64,000 nucleotides of DNA from Ga0077527 sp964486865 (GCA_964486865.1 CAZAOZ010000009.1:12369-76368); one strand, 5' to 3'; positions 24,819-31,896 are shown, numbered from the stretch's first letter. Translations and numbers: made by a program. The notes: generated by a model from the letters alone, not told the origin.

Positions 24819-25132
24819 TAGCCGCCGCCCCCTTCGCTAGGGCCCCAGTCGATTTCAAGCTTTCCAGACAGGCCGTTTTCTGTATAGTTTTTGGTCGGAT
24901 CGACGGGGCGCTTGCCGTCGGGGGTAATGATACTTGCGACCCATCCGGCCGTATCTTTAATCTTAAGTGCGTGTTGCGCCTTACGTAGTTCCACCTCAAC
25001 CTTTTGATTGGCTGGGACCCGATTAAAACCTTCGGCTGGGAAGAAGCCTGCAGTAGTGGAAATGGAAACCTCTACGAAATGGCCCTGCGGCTCATGACCT
25101 TCGGGTCCTTCGTTTCTGTGCTCGGTATTCAT
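24818..25132 (-). CDS. Ubiquitin-like modifier (multiubiquitin-type domain) with GGGG tail
   Basis: A 104-residue protein. A charged N-terminal tail (residues 1-17) precedes one beta-grasp-like domain: FVEVSISTTAGFFP, NQKVEVELRKAQHALKIKDT, then KNYTENGLSGKLEIDWG, and the exposed C-terminus PSEGGGG. The pattern resembles the multiubiquitin family found in bacterial E1/JAB operons, but only one copy is present. The start at 25132 is chosen for its AAGGAG ribosome site, not the earlier in-frame codon. It is the first gene of the four-gene operon and should be the substrate of the E1. Confidence 0.82.
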   Translation of the reverse strand: MNTEHRNEGPEGHEPQGHFVEVSISTTAGFFPAEGFNRVPANQKVEVELRKAQHALKIKDTAGWVASIITPDGKRPVDPTKNYTENGLSGKLEIDWGPSEGGGG

Positions 25133-25176
25133 GGTTTGCTCCTTGGCCGGCGAACCGGCAGTAGTGACATGAATAC

Positions 25177-25206
25177 ATAATAACTGGCCAGTAAACACAT
25201 TGTCAA
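25177..25206 (-). promoter_or_regulatory. Promoter of the ubiquitin-like operon with palindromic operator
   Basis: On the minus strand a perfect -35 (TTGACA, 25201-25206) is followed, after 18 bases, by TATTAT (25177-25182). The spacer bases next to the -10 form a perfect 10-base palindrome ACTGGCCAGT (25183-25192), a natural repressor site. A near copy of the TAACTGGCCAGTAA block (12 of 14) lies at 25270-25283, at the start of the divergent operon. Confidence 0.7.
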
Positions 25207-25230
25207 TGGCTATTTAAGCATTATTTATAC

Positions 25231-25283
25231 TTGTATTTCTGGCCGAAATGACTATATTATTCATCCTTATAACTGGAGAGTAA
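25231..25283 (+). promoter_or_regulatory. Candidate promoter and operator of the RHH/GNAT/HTH/ImmA operon
   Basis: TTGTAT (25231-25236) and TATTAT (25255-25260), 18 bases apart, form a weak sigma70-like promoter. TAACTGGAGAGTAA at 25270-25283 matches 12 of 14 bases of the operator in the opposite promoter and covers the ribosome site GGAGAG, so one regulator may act on both. Confidence 0.45.
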
Positions 25284-25286
25284 GCG

Positions 25287-25496
25287 ATGGATCGACGTCA
25301 AATGACCCTTATGCTGAGCGACAAAGAGATGGCTTTGCTCGATCAGTTGGCCGCAAGCCGAGGAATGTCGAAGACCGCCCTGGTTCGGCAAGCACTTCGG
25401 CTTTATCAATCCGTCACCGAGCGTTTGGAGAACGGTGACAAGGTCTTTGTTGAGCGACCTTCAACGTTGGAAAAGACCGAGCTGATGGTGCTATGA
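25287..25496 (+). CDS. Ribbon-helix-helix (CopG-like) DNA-binding protein
   Basis: A 69-residue protein: RRQMTLMLSDKEMALLDQLAASRGMSKTALVRQALRLYQSV is a typical RHH fold (strand, two helices). The C-terminal tail (NGDKVFVERPSTLEKTELMVL) would reach out, as in antitoxins. It shares four bases (ATGA) with the GNAT gene, resembling RHH-GNAT toxin-antitoxin pairs such as TacAT. Alternatively it only regulates the island operons. Confidence 0.8.
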   Translation: MDRRQMTLMLSDKEMALLDQLAASRGMSKTALVRQALRLYQSVTERLENGDKVFVERPSTLEKTELMVL

Positions 25497-26104
25497 AGAC
25501 ATTGCTCGGTAAAGTTGACTTGTACAACAGGGAATCCACGACCTACGACAAAGCAGAGATCTATCAGGAACTTGATCAGAAAAACTTTGACGACTTTGAG
25601 CAGTTATGGCGGCCTATGTTGAATAAGCAACTGGCCAAAGTTCATACTGCAGCCGAGGCTGCGAACGCGAACGTACAAGACGCGCGCTGGGACTGGGTCG
25701 GTAAAGCCAAGATTGCCACCATGATGATGGGTCAAGAAACGTTTGCGGTTGAGTGTGGTGAGACTCAAGGATTAATGCTCGTCAATCTCAATGGCTTTGG
25801 GCGAATCGATATACAGAAGGGCCGCGAACTTATCTACGTTGAGTTGCTATCTACAGCGCCATGGAATCGCTATAAGACCGTCGCATCGCCCCGCTACAAG
25901 AGCGTTGGGCGGGCCCTGATTGCAACAGCCATTAGCTTGAGCATCGATTCTGGGTTTCACGGGCGGGTAGGTTTGCATTCACTGCCGCAGTCGGAAAGTT
26001 GGTACCGTGACGTAGTCGGCTTTACAGATCTGGGGTTTGATGCCCCCAAGAAAATGCACTATTTCGAGATGACCCATGATCAAGCCATGGCCTTTCTCGA
26101 ATGA
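25493..26104 (+). CDS. GNAT-fold acetyltransferase-like protein
   Basis: A 203-residue protein. The C-terminal half carries a GNAT core: VELLSTAPWNR, the acetyl-CoA loop region RYKSVGRALIATAISLSI, GFHGRVGLHSLPQSESWYRDVVGFTDLGF and the final strand MHYFEMT. The KSVGRA loop is a variant of the usual Q/RxxGxG/A. The N-terminal 80 residues are unusual and charged. With the upstream RHH gene it could be a toxin acting on aminoacyl-tRNA, or a modifying enzyme unrelated to TA function. Confidence 0.7.
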   Translation: MKTLLGKVDLYNRESTTYDKAEIYQELDQKNFDDFEQLWRPMLNKQLAKVHTAAEAANANVQDARWDWVGKAKIATMMMGQETFAVECGETQGLMLVNLNGFGRIDIQKGRELIYVELLSTAPWNRYKTVASPRYKSVGRALIATAISLSIDSGFHGRVGLHSLPQSESWYRDVVGFTDLGFDAPKKMHYFEMTHDQAMAFLE

Positions 26105-26120
26105 CAAGGAGGAAAATTAT

Positions 26121-26630
26121 ATGAAGCTACATTTCACTAACGAATGGCTGAAGCGAACTATTGCGGCGGATCCCGATGTGGATATTGAGGCAGGACCTGC
26201 CATTGACGGCGACGGTGGGCATCTGCGGCAAGAATATGCCGAGCTTGTGCCACCTGCAGATAGTCGCACGCGTGTCCAGCTCCGCATTGGATTGGGCGTT
26301 CTTGTCCGTAAGCTTCGAACTCGAGACGGGTTGTCGATTACAGAATTGGCTCGACGTGCCGAAATCTCCGAAGATGAACTGCGGCAGGTTGAGCACAATC
26401 CGCACTACACGGCCCGGCCCCATCTGATCTCTCAACTGTCCGACTACTTCTCGGTACCATTAGTCGCACTGTCTCAAATGGCTGGCACTACGGGCCAAAT
26501 TGATCATGTTCTCTATAACGAGACTGTCAGGTACGCTGCTTACTCTGACGATCTTGAGACGATGAGCAAAGAGGAGCGTGCCGCGCTTGACGCGTTTGTC
26601 GCGACTCTGGTTATTCGAGCAAAGGCCTAG
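26121..26630 (+). CDS. XRE-like HTH regulator
   Basis: A 169-residue protein with a helix-turn-helix at about residues 55-105 (LGVLVRKLRTRDGLSITELARRAEISEDELRQVEHNPH) after a charged N-terminal region. It ends in a helical segment (MSKEERAALDAFVATLVIRAKA). ATG has a strong AAGGAGG ribosome site. Only three bases separate it from the ImmA/IrrE gene, so protease-controlled repression is likely, as in ImmR-ImmA and CapH-CapP pairs. Confidence 0.82.
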   Translation: MKLHFTNEWLKRTIAADPDVDIEAGPAIDGDGGHLRQEYAELVPPADSRTRVQLRIGLGVLVRKLRTRDGLSITELARRAEISEDELRQVEHNPHYTARPHLISQLSDYFSVPLVALSQMAGTTGQIDHVLYNETVRYAAYSDDLETMSKEERAALDAFVATLVIRAKA

Positions 26631-26633
26631 TGT

Positions 26634-27563
26634 GTGGAACAGATATTTGTTGGCGAAATTGAGAAGCGGAAAATACGGGCGCAAGTAGATCGAATCTTGC
26701 GGGATATCGGTCGCACGGAGCCGCCACTGGATCTGGCAGATGTACGTGCTCTCCTTTCTTTAGATCTTCAGTATTACAGCAGTACGGACCGAGGGCTTAT
26801 CACAGAGCTTACCCATCGTTTCACCATACTTGCCAAGAAGCAGCTGCCGAATCTAGGTAATCATCTTCTTGCTGCACTTGCCAAATCCCGCCTCTGCGCG
26901 TTTTGGGTGCCAGAGTCCTCACAAATACTTATCGACTCGGATGTGCCAAAGCCTAAGCACCGTTGGATTCAGGCGCACGAGATTACGCACAGCGTAACGA
27001 GCTGGCACAAATCATTCTTGTTCGGGGATAACTCTCGGACTTTGGATCCGGCATGTCACGCCGTACTTGAAGCAGAGGCTAACTATGGCGCAGGCCGCCT
27101 TCTATTTCTGCAAGATCAGTTTTCGCTTGACGCCAGATCTTTACCACTATCGTTCACGTCGATTATTCAACTTGCGAAACGATATAACAATTCAATCGTG
27201 TCCACCTTTTGGCGCGCAGTAGAAGAGCGAGATCCAGGGCAGTCCGTGTTTGGAATCATCAGCATTCATCCTCAGCATCCAGAAGTAGGTGAGCATGATG
27301 GTCCGATGCCGTGGCGATATTTCATTCGATCGTCCGCCTTTATTACTCAGTTTGCCTCAATTTCAGCGGATGAGGTGTATGCAGTCGTGACTCAAAAAGC
27401 GACTTACCGACGAACCGGACCAGTCTTATCCGTCGACATCGTATTTACGGATGTTACAGGAAGTGACTGGGAGTTTTGCATCCAAAGTCATTCAACCGGG
27501 CACGCCTTGCTGACGCTGGGCTACCTGGTCAAGCGTCGTGCTGTCGTCGTGGCGGTGGCTTAG
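26634..27563 (+). CDS. ImmA/IrrE-family metallopeptidase
   Basis: A 309-residue protein with the gluzincin motif HEITH (residues 115-119) and a downstream EAEANYGAGRLL carrying the third zinc ligand Glu. The last 140 residues form an extra domain not seen in the smallest ImmA proteins. GTG start at 26634. The expected role is to cleave or inactivate the HTH protein encoded just upstream, releasing the promoters it controls. Part of the AT-richer island. Confidence 0.87.
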   Translation: MEQIFVGEIEKRKIRAQVDRILRDIGRTEPPLDLADVRALLSLDLQYYSSTDRGLITELTHRFTILAKKQLPNLGNHLLAALAKSRLCAFWVPESSQILIDSDVPKPKHRWIQAHEITHSVTSWHKSFLFGDNSRTLDPACHAVLEAEANYGAGRLLFLQDQFSLDARSLPLSFTSIIQLAKRYNNSIVSTFWRAVEERDPGQSVFGIISIHPQHPEVGEHDGPMPWRYFIRSSAFITQFASISADEVYAVVTQKATYRRTGPVLSVDIVFTDVTGSDWEFCIQSHSTGHALLTLGYLVKRRAVVVAVA

Positions 27564-27797
27564 TCCTACTGGCGGCAGCTCGAGTCACATATGAAGTGGC
27601 TACAAGCGCTTATTGCTAGCATTCGGCGAATCACTCGCTGGGGGTGGACAAATAATCTCCGAGTAAAAATTCGAACGACTCCGTATCACTGGCGTCGCCG
27701 ATTGAGCATCCGGAGGTGCACAGATGGCACGATAACGCCACCTCCGATGCAATGGGCAGCTTGCCATTCATCAACTATAAAACGCTATAAGGCCACT

Positions 27798-27950
27798 ATG
27801 ACATGTTCAAACGGGCACACATTAACCCTTCGAGGGCATGTCATCGAGGCGAATGGAAATGTATTGCCTAGTGTCGTATGTCCTGAAAAAGGCTGTCACT
27901 TCCATGCATATGTCCGGTTGACCAATTGGACATTTGGCCGAATCATTTGA
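27798..27950 (+). CDS. Small zinc-ribbon-like hypothetical protein
   Basis: A 50-residue product: MTCSNGHTLTLRGHVIEAN followed by SVVCPEKGCHFHAYVRL. The CxxxH and CxxxxCxFH pairs suggest a zinc ribbon. ATG at 27798 has AAGG five bases upstream. The same frame is open from 27591 but that extra part is Arg/Trp-rich and unlike a natural protein. It is last in the island operon; function unknown. Confidence 0.4.
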   Translation: MTCSNGHTLTLRGHVIEANGNVLPSVVCPEKGCHFHAYVRLTNWTFGRII

Positions 27951-27995
27951 GGGGTGTAATTGTAATTTTCATTATGGCCTTGAGGTCTTCTCAGT

Positions 27996-29450
27996 TCAGA
28001 AGATTAGCCTAAAAAAAGTTTTTTCACTGATATCCAGGAGACTTACGAGGCGGTTTGATTGATTGTTTTCCCAAGTTTTATCTGCGCTTTCATTCACGCG
28101 TTTCCCGATCAGTGCCCGCTTGAATTCTGCGCGCTGCGGCCCCCCCAGCCCCTTGCGCCCAAACACCATATATTCCGCACTGATGATCTCGTGGAATTCG
28201 CTTTCGCGCAGCGGCAACGCCGCGTTCGCATTCTCGGTATAGATGCGCTGCACTTCGGCAAACGGGAGGTCCTGCAGCTTCAATCCCTTGCCTCGCCCGT
28301 AGTCCGTCAGCTTGCTCGCAAAATGATGCCCGGTACGAAACGGTACTTCGGCCTTCTGCAATAAGGCATCGGCAATCTCGGTGGTGGTGGAATAATCCGC
28401 GCGCACTTCTTCCAGCGCCCGATCCTTATTGACCACCACGGCGTCCACCACCTGCGTGAAGAGTTGGATCACCTGCAGCATGCGGCCATAGGGCACCGGG
28501 TCGTACATGCGGTAGTCGAACATGCCGCTGCGGTTGTTGTGCGACACCCAAGTCATGGTTTGCATTTCGCTGAGCAGGATGCTCGACTGCGCGCGCAGTT
28601 GTTCGAGGGCTGCCGGGTTGCGTTTCTGCGGCATGATGCTGCTGGTGCCGGTGAGTGCGCCGGTGGCGAGCATGAACCACGGTACCGGCTCGGCGTATTG
28701 GGCGTGGATGTCCTGCGCGAACATCCCCGTCTGCACCGCGATGCTGCTGTACGCGGCGGCGGTTTCGAGCGCGCTGTCGATGGGGGCGAGGTGGTTGGCG
28801 TCGTAGGCGTTTTCGACCAGACCTTCAAAACCCAATAGTTCAGCCAGGCGCTTGCGGTCGAGCGCGAAGCTGGAGGTGGCCAGCGCCGCCGCGCCCAGCG
28901 GGCAGCGGTTCACCCGCGCATAGGTTTCCTGCAGCCGTTCCGTGGCGCGGGCCAGCGCCGATTCAAACGCCAGCAGGTAATGCGCAAAAGTGGTGGGCTG
29001 CGCCTGCACGCCGTGGGTGTAGGCGGGGATGATGGTTTCGATGTGTTCTTCGGCGCGCTTCAACAGCGATACTCTTGCGGCGATCAATGCTTCCATCGTT
29101 TGCAGCAGGCCATCACGCAGGTTCATGCGCGCGATGGTGGAGGCCAGATCCTGCCGGCTGCGGCCGGTGTGCAATCGCGACGCCTCCTGCCCGGCGACGG
29201 CGATCAGCCGTGGTTCGTAATCCAGATAATCTGCGGATTCACGCGGTGCGAAACCTGCCTTGCCGGCTTTTTCATATTCGATGACCTGCGCGATGCCGCG
29301 GGCGATGCGTTGCGCCACGTCGCGCGGCACGATGCCGGTCTCGGCGAGCATGACGATCGACGCCTTGTTGATCTGGTCGAGAAATTCCACCGAGCGACCG
29401 CCGCCGCGGAAGGTGGCGTTGATGTCGAGGGTGGGGGTGGCGTCGGTCAT
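27996..29450 (-). CDS. Argininosuccinate lyase-like protein (fumarase/aspartase superfamily)
   Basis: A 484-residue lyase. The superfamily signature loop is clear (GTSSIMPQKRNPAALEQLR, about residues 277-295). EASRLHTGRSRQDLASTIARMNLRD and AYTHGVQAQPTTFAHYLLAF match the substrate regions of ArgH. It lacks the classic N-terminal WGGRF block, so it is probably a paralogue acting on another N-substituted aspartate or similar compound. The last 35 or so codons (ending FFRLIF) are AT-rich and unlike the family, at the border of the island. There is no clear ribosome site at the ATG. Confidence 0.8.
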   Translation of the reverse strand: MTDATPTLDINATFRGGGRSVEFLDQINKASIVMLAETGIVPRDVAQRIARGIAQVIEYEKAGKAGFAPRESADYLDYEPRLIAVAGQEASRLHTGRSRQDLASTIARMNLRDGLLQTMEALIAARVSLLKRAEEHIETIIPAYTHGVQAQPTTFAHYLLAFESALARATERLQETYARVNRCPLGAAALATSSFALDRKRLAELLGFEGLVENAYDANHLAPIDSALETAAAYSSIAVQTGMFAQDIHAQYAEPVPWFMLATGALTGTSSIMPQKRNPAALEQLRAQSSILLSEMQTMTWVSHNNRSGMFDYRMYDPVPYGRMLQVIQLFTQVVDAVVVNKDRALEEVRADYSTTTEIADALLQKAEVPFRTGHHFASKLTDYGRGKGLKLQDLPFAEVQRIYTENANAALPLRESEFHEIISAEYMVFGRKGLGGPQRAEFKRALIGKRVNESADKTWENNQSNRLVSLLDISEKTFFRLIF

Positions 29451-29457
29451 AATTTGT

Positions 29458-29490
29458 TAAAAATATTAATAAAAACAACAGGTTACGTTA
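29458..29490 (+). repeat. AT-rich interspersed motif, copy 4
   Basis: It contains TTAATAAAAACAACAGGTTA directly upstream of the lyase gene start (on its template side). The gap 29451-29674 also holds a palindrome (29511-29543) and one arm of a direct repeat. Confidence 0.5.
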
Positions 29491-29510
29491 TTTCGTCGAA
29501 GTAGTCTCAT

Positions 29511-29543
29511 GCCCCGGATTACGCTGCGCTCATCCGGGCTACG
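29511..29543. repeat. REP-like palindrome
   Basis: CCCCGGATTACG and CATCCGGGCTACG arms around CTGCGCT. This CCCGGAT...ATCCGGG type of unit is a frequent intergenic repeat in proteobacteria. Confidence 0.6.
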
Positions 29544-29554
29544 AAGCTTGAACA

Positions 29555-29582
29555 TCAAAAGTACCGGAGTGGATTTCCTTTT
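29555..29582. repeat. Direct repeat flanking a TA module, left copy
   Basis: A 28-base sequence beginning TCAAAAGTACCGGAG, repeated with one mismatch at 30342-30369, the other side of the TA pair. Confidence 0.75.
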
Positions 29583-29674
29583 CAAGGATGGCTTGCTACC
29601 GCAATTAAAGTGGCACGGATTTACAAAGTACCCCGGCACCCACGGGCTTGATTGTTAGAACAGTAAAGTCTCGA

Positions 29675-30013
29675 TTACTTCGCCAGCGCTGCCTTGACCT
29701 TCGTCATCAGCTTGGGCGTGATTTTGTCCTGGTGTTCTATCTTGCTGATGTAGGCTTGCGTGACGCCCATGCGCTTGGCTAGCTGCCCTTGCGTGACCTT
29801 GGCTTTGATACGGGCCAGAGCTACGGGGTTATCTACATAGTCGTCAAGCGTGAAGGGTGCGTAATCGCCGCCCTTTTCAGTCAAGACTTCCAGTCCGGCA
29901 AGTTCATCTTCGATATCTTCACGCAGCGCGTTGTAAACGCTGACCGGAATCAACACGTACTCGGGCTGGCCCGTCAGTGATTTGATAATCTGAATGTTCA
30001 GGGGGGCGTTCAT
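29675..30013 (-). CDS. XRE-family antitoxin
   Basis: A 112-residue protein. The N-terminal part (MNAPLNIQIIKSLTGQPEYVLIPVSVYNALRE) is a typical antitoxin arm. The helix-turn-helix is at about residues 68-105 (IKAKVTQGQLAKRMGVTQAYISKIEH). It follows the RelE-like toxin with a four-base overlap and should repress the pair. Confidence 0.86.
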   Translation of the reverse strand: MNAPLNIQIIKSLTGQPEYVLIPVSVYNALREDIEDELAGLEVLTEKGGDYAPFTLDDYVDNPVALARIKAKVTQGQLAKRMGVTQAYISKIEHQDKITPKLMTKVKAALAK

Positions 30014-30270
30014 TTGTATGCATCTCCACGGGGTTTGATTTTCTCTATCGCAATGACCTTAACCGCGTCCTGCCGGTCATAAATGACGCGCCAATCGCCT
30101 ACACGCAGACGGTAAAACGGTGTTCCCGTCAGCCGCTTGGTGTCCAACCCCGGATCGTCCGGGTTCTGGCCGAGCTGGTTGATCTTCTCCGCCAGCCTGA
30201 TCCGTTCATTGCGGGGCAGACTTTGCAGCTTTTTTTGGGCCTGTCGCTTGATCGTTACGGCGTAGGGCAT
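30010..30270 (-). CDS. RelE/ParE-family toxin
   Basis: An 86-residue toxin: VTIKRQAQKKLQSLPRNERIRLAEKINQLGQNPDDPGLDTKRL, then YRLRVGDWRVIYDRQDAVKVIAIEKIKPRGDAY, the complete RelE fold with the usual RxGxxRVIY strand. Toxin-first order, coupled to the HTH antitoxin at 29675. Confidence 0.9.
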   Translation of the reverse strand: MPYAVTIKRQAQKKLQSLPRNERIRLAEKINQLGQNPDDPGLDTKRLTGTPFYRLRVGDWRVIYDRQDAVKVIAIEKIKPRGDAYK

Positions 30271-30303
30271 AAGTTATATTATAGGTTATATTTAGTTATA
30301 TTC

Positions 30304-30339
30304 AATAGCTGGTGCAATAGCCGGTGCAATAGCCGGTGG
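30304..30339. repeat. Three tandem 12-base units
   Basis: Three copies of AATAGCCGGTGC (first copy with T for C, last ending GG) sit just before the right direct repeat. Confidence 0.8.
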
Positions 30340-30341
30340 GT

Positions 30342-30369
30342 TCAAAAGTACCGGCGTGGATTTCCTTTT
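30342..30369. repeat. Direct repeat flanking a TA module, right copy
   Basis: A 28-base copy of 29555-29582 with one A-to-C difference. Immediately after it GGATTTCCTTT meets AAAGAAATCC, a local inverted repeat. Confidence 0.75.
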
Positions 30370-30444
30370 GAAAGAAATCCACTCCGTGGGCGGTGATCCC
30401 GCGATGAATGCGCCGCCGACGACCTGCGCAGTTAGTGTCTGCCG

Positions 30445-30663
30445 CTATGCCGCGAGGCCGGCTTCGACGAATGTACTTTTTGAGGCAGGCTCCGGAATGG
30501 GCTGTCCGCATGAGCGCAGGTCATCCAGATGAAGTTGAATGGCTTCCTGAATCAACTCCAGTGCTTCGACCTCGGTTTCCGCGGCAGCGATGCATCCGGG
30601 CAAATCCGGAACAAACGCGCCGTAGCTTTCCGGGCCTTTTTCAATGACGACCATGTAGCGCAT
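30445..30663 (-). CDS. hicB: HicB-family antitoxin
   Basis: A 72-residue HicB: YMVVIEKGPESYGAFVPDLPGCIAAAETEVEALELIQEAIQLHLDDL is the RNase-H-like antitoxin core, and the tail GQPIPEPAS is usual. No C-terminal DNA-binding domain, as in short HicB forms. ATG at 30663 just follows the end of a hicA remnant and has a GGAG ribosome site. With hicA broken it is an orphan antitoxin. Confidence 0.85.
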   Translation of the reverse strand: MRYMVVIEKGPESYGAFVPDLPGCIAAAETEVEALELIQEAIQLHLDDLRSCGQPIPEPASKSTFVEAGLAA

Positions 30664-30665
30664 GT

Positions 30666-30737
30666 TTACTCCTTCAATCCGGCTTGCTTCAAAACGCTGT
30701 TCAATGTGCCGGGCGGTATATCCACACTGGAGTGCCC
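30666..30737 (-). pseudogene. Remnant of hicA toxin (last ~24 codons)
   Basis: In a frame ending at 30666 the codons read RRGHSSVDIPPGTLNSVLKQAG then LKE and stop: the conserved HicA C-terminus, including the catalytic-region pattern before GTL. Upstream of about 30737 the similarity stops and there is no start codon or N-terminal half. The stop lies two bases before the hicB ATG, the normal hicAB spacing, so this was a complete pair. Confidence 0.65.
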
Positions 30738-30809
30738 GCGGCGCCCATTCAAGCCGCTTTGCGGCGTTTGCGGGCATGGGTAGCATCAATCACGGCATGA
30801 GGGTCGCAT

Positions 30810-30872
30810 ACCAAGGGTCGGAATCAGCATTCTTTTACGACCATGAAAATAATGCAGGCTCCGACCCTTGGT
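30810..30872. mobile_element. 63-bp element with perfect 13-bp inverted ends (family C)
   Basis: ACCAAGGGTCGGA at the left and TCCGACCCTTGGT at the right are exact inverted repeats; the middle has AGCATTCTTT and CATGAAAATAATGC. It aligns with the decayed copy at 20648-20705. It lies between the hicA remnant and GST and may have contributed to loss of hicA. Confidence 0.75.
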
Positions 30873-30919
30873 CGTTCGGTGATTACTCACCCGGCACCCA
30901 TCCGCAGGCGCCATCACCG

Positions 30920-31537
30920 TTATGCACCGGCGGGCGGCATGGTCGTGCGGAACGACTCGCGCGCGGCCAGCCGTTCGGAGAGCCGGGTCAGTGCCGGATG
31001 GGTTTTGCGCCACTCGAATGCCGGCAGCGCGTAGTCGAGGTAGTCGAGCGCATAGCCGGCGGCGATGTCCGCCAGCGTGAAGCGGCCGCCAAAACAGTAT
31101 TGTCCGGTGCCCAGTTCATTGTTCATGATGGCGAGGCCGCGTTCGATCTTGAGCTGCTGCCGCTCGAACCACGCGGGCGAGCGCTGCTTGTCGAGGGGCT
31201 CGCGGTATTCGTGGTTGATGTGGACCGTCGCCTCGGTGATGCCGTCGCCCAGCGCCTCCCAGCGTTTGACTTCGATGCGCGATGCGAAATCCTCGGGGAT
31301 CAGTTTCGGCCCGCTGCCGAGCGCGTCGAGGTATTCGACGATCACCGGCGAGTCGTAGAGCCCGCGGCCGTCGTCGCGCACCAGTGTGGGGACTTTGGCG
31401 AGCGGATTGAACGGCGGCACCGGCGAATCCGGCGCCGATCCGCGGGCGATCACGTATTCGCAGGGAATGCGTTTTTCCGCGAGGACGATGCGCACCTTGC
31501 GTGCAAACGGGCTGCCCGGACTGCCGAAGAGTTTCAT
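30920..31537 (-). CDS. Glutathione S-transferase family protein
   Basis: A 205-residue GST. The N-terminal thioredoxin-like domain reads MKLFGSPGSPFARKVRIVLAEK with the probable catalytic Ser/Pro, NPLAKVPTLV and the gamma-glutamyl-binding YDSPVIVEYLD. The C-terminal helical domain contains RFTLADIAAGYALDYLDY (N-capping box). ATG at 31537 has AGGAGG upstream; the longer open frame beyond it is unrelated. Detoxification or ring-opening substrates are unknown. Confidence 0.92.
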   Translation of the reverse strand: MKLFGSPGSPFARKVRIVLAEKRIPCEYVIARGSAPDSPVPPFNPLAKVPTLVRDDGRGLYDSPVIVEYLDALGSGPKLIPEDFASRIEVKRWEALGDGITEATVHINHEYREPLDKQRSPAWFERQQLKIERGLAIMNNELGTGQYCFGGRFTLADIAAGYALDYLDYALPAFEWRKTHPALTRLSERLAARESFRTTMPPAGA

Positions 31538-31686
31538 GAGGCCTCCTGTGGTGCCGGGGATTCTAACTCCCGCGGGCCGGGTTCCGCGGATATTCCGGGC
31601 CCCGGCGCTGGATGGCCGTACGGCGCGTACAGCGCTAAGATTCCCGTTCCCGGGCGCGTCTGGCCCGGCTCCAACCGGGAGGCTGC

Positions 31687-31896
31687 ATGGAAACCCTCTA
31701 CCAATGGCGCGTTCAGGAAAAAGACAAGCGCGGCCGTCTGCGCTGGCGCTTGGCCAGATCCCCCATGACCGAAGAAACCGCGCGCTTCTGGGCGGCCAAC
31801 AACAATAAAGTGATCGAGCGCATCGACGCGCCCGTGGCGCCGCGGTATAGGGCGCCGGTTGCCGGAGCCGACCGACCAGCAGCGAAAACCCGCTAG
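31687..31896 (+). CDS. Small conserved hypothetical protein
   Basis: A 69-residue basic protein: METLYQWRVQEKDKRGRLRWRLARSPMTEETARFWAAN, then a Pro-rich tail. ATG has GGGAGG upstream. The YQWRV...R.RMTEE.A pattern recurs in short proteobacterial proteins with no known function. The stop lies inside the left end of the family B element at 31894, so the last residues may have been altered by its insertion. Confidence 0.5.
   Translation: METLYQWRVQEKDKRGRLRWRLARSPMTEETARFWAANNNKVIERIDAPVAPRYRAPVAGADRPAAKTR

Noticed and set aside
27591..27797. N-terminal extension of the zinc-ribbon protein
   Set aside because: Composition (many Arg, Trp, Thr) is unlike the rest and no ribosome site is present; the internal ATG has one.
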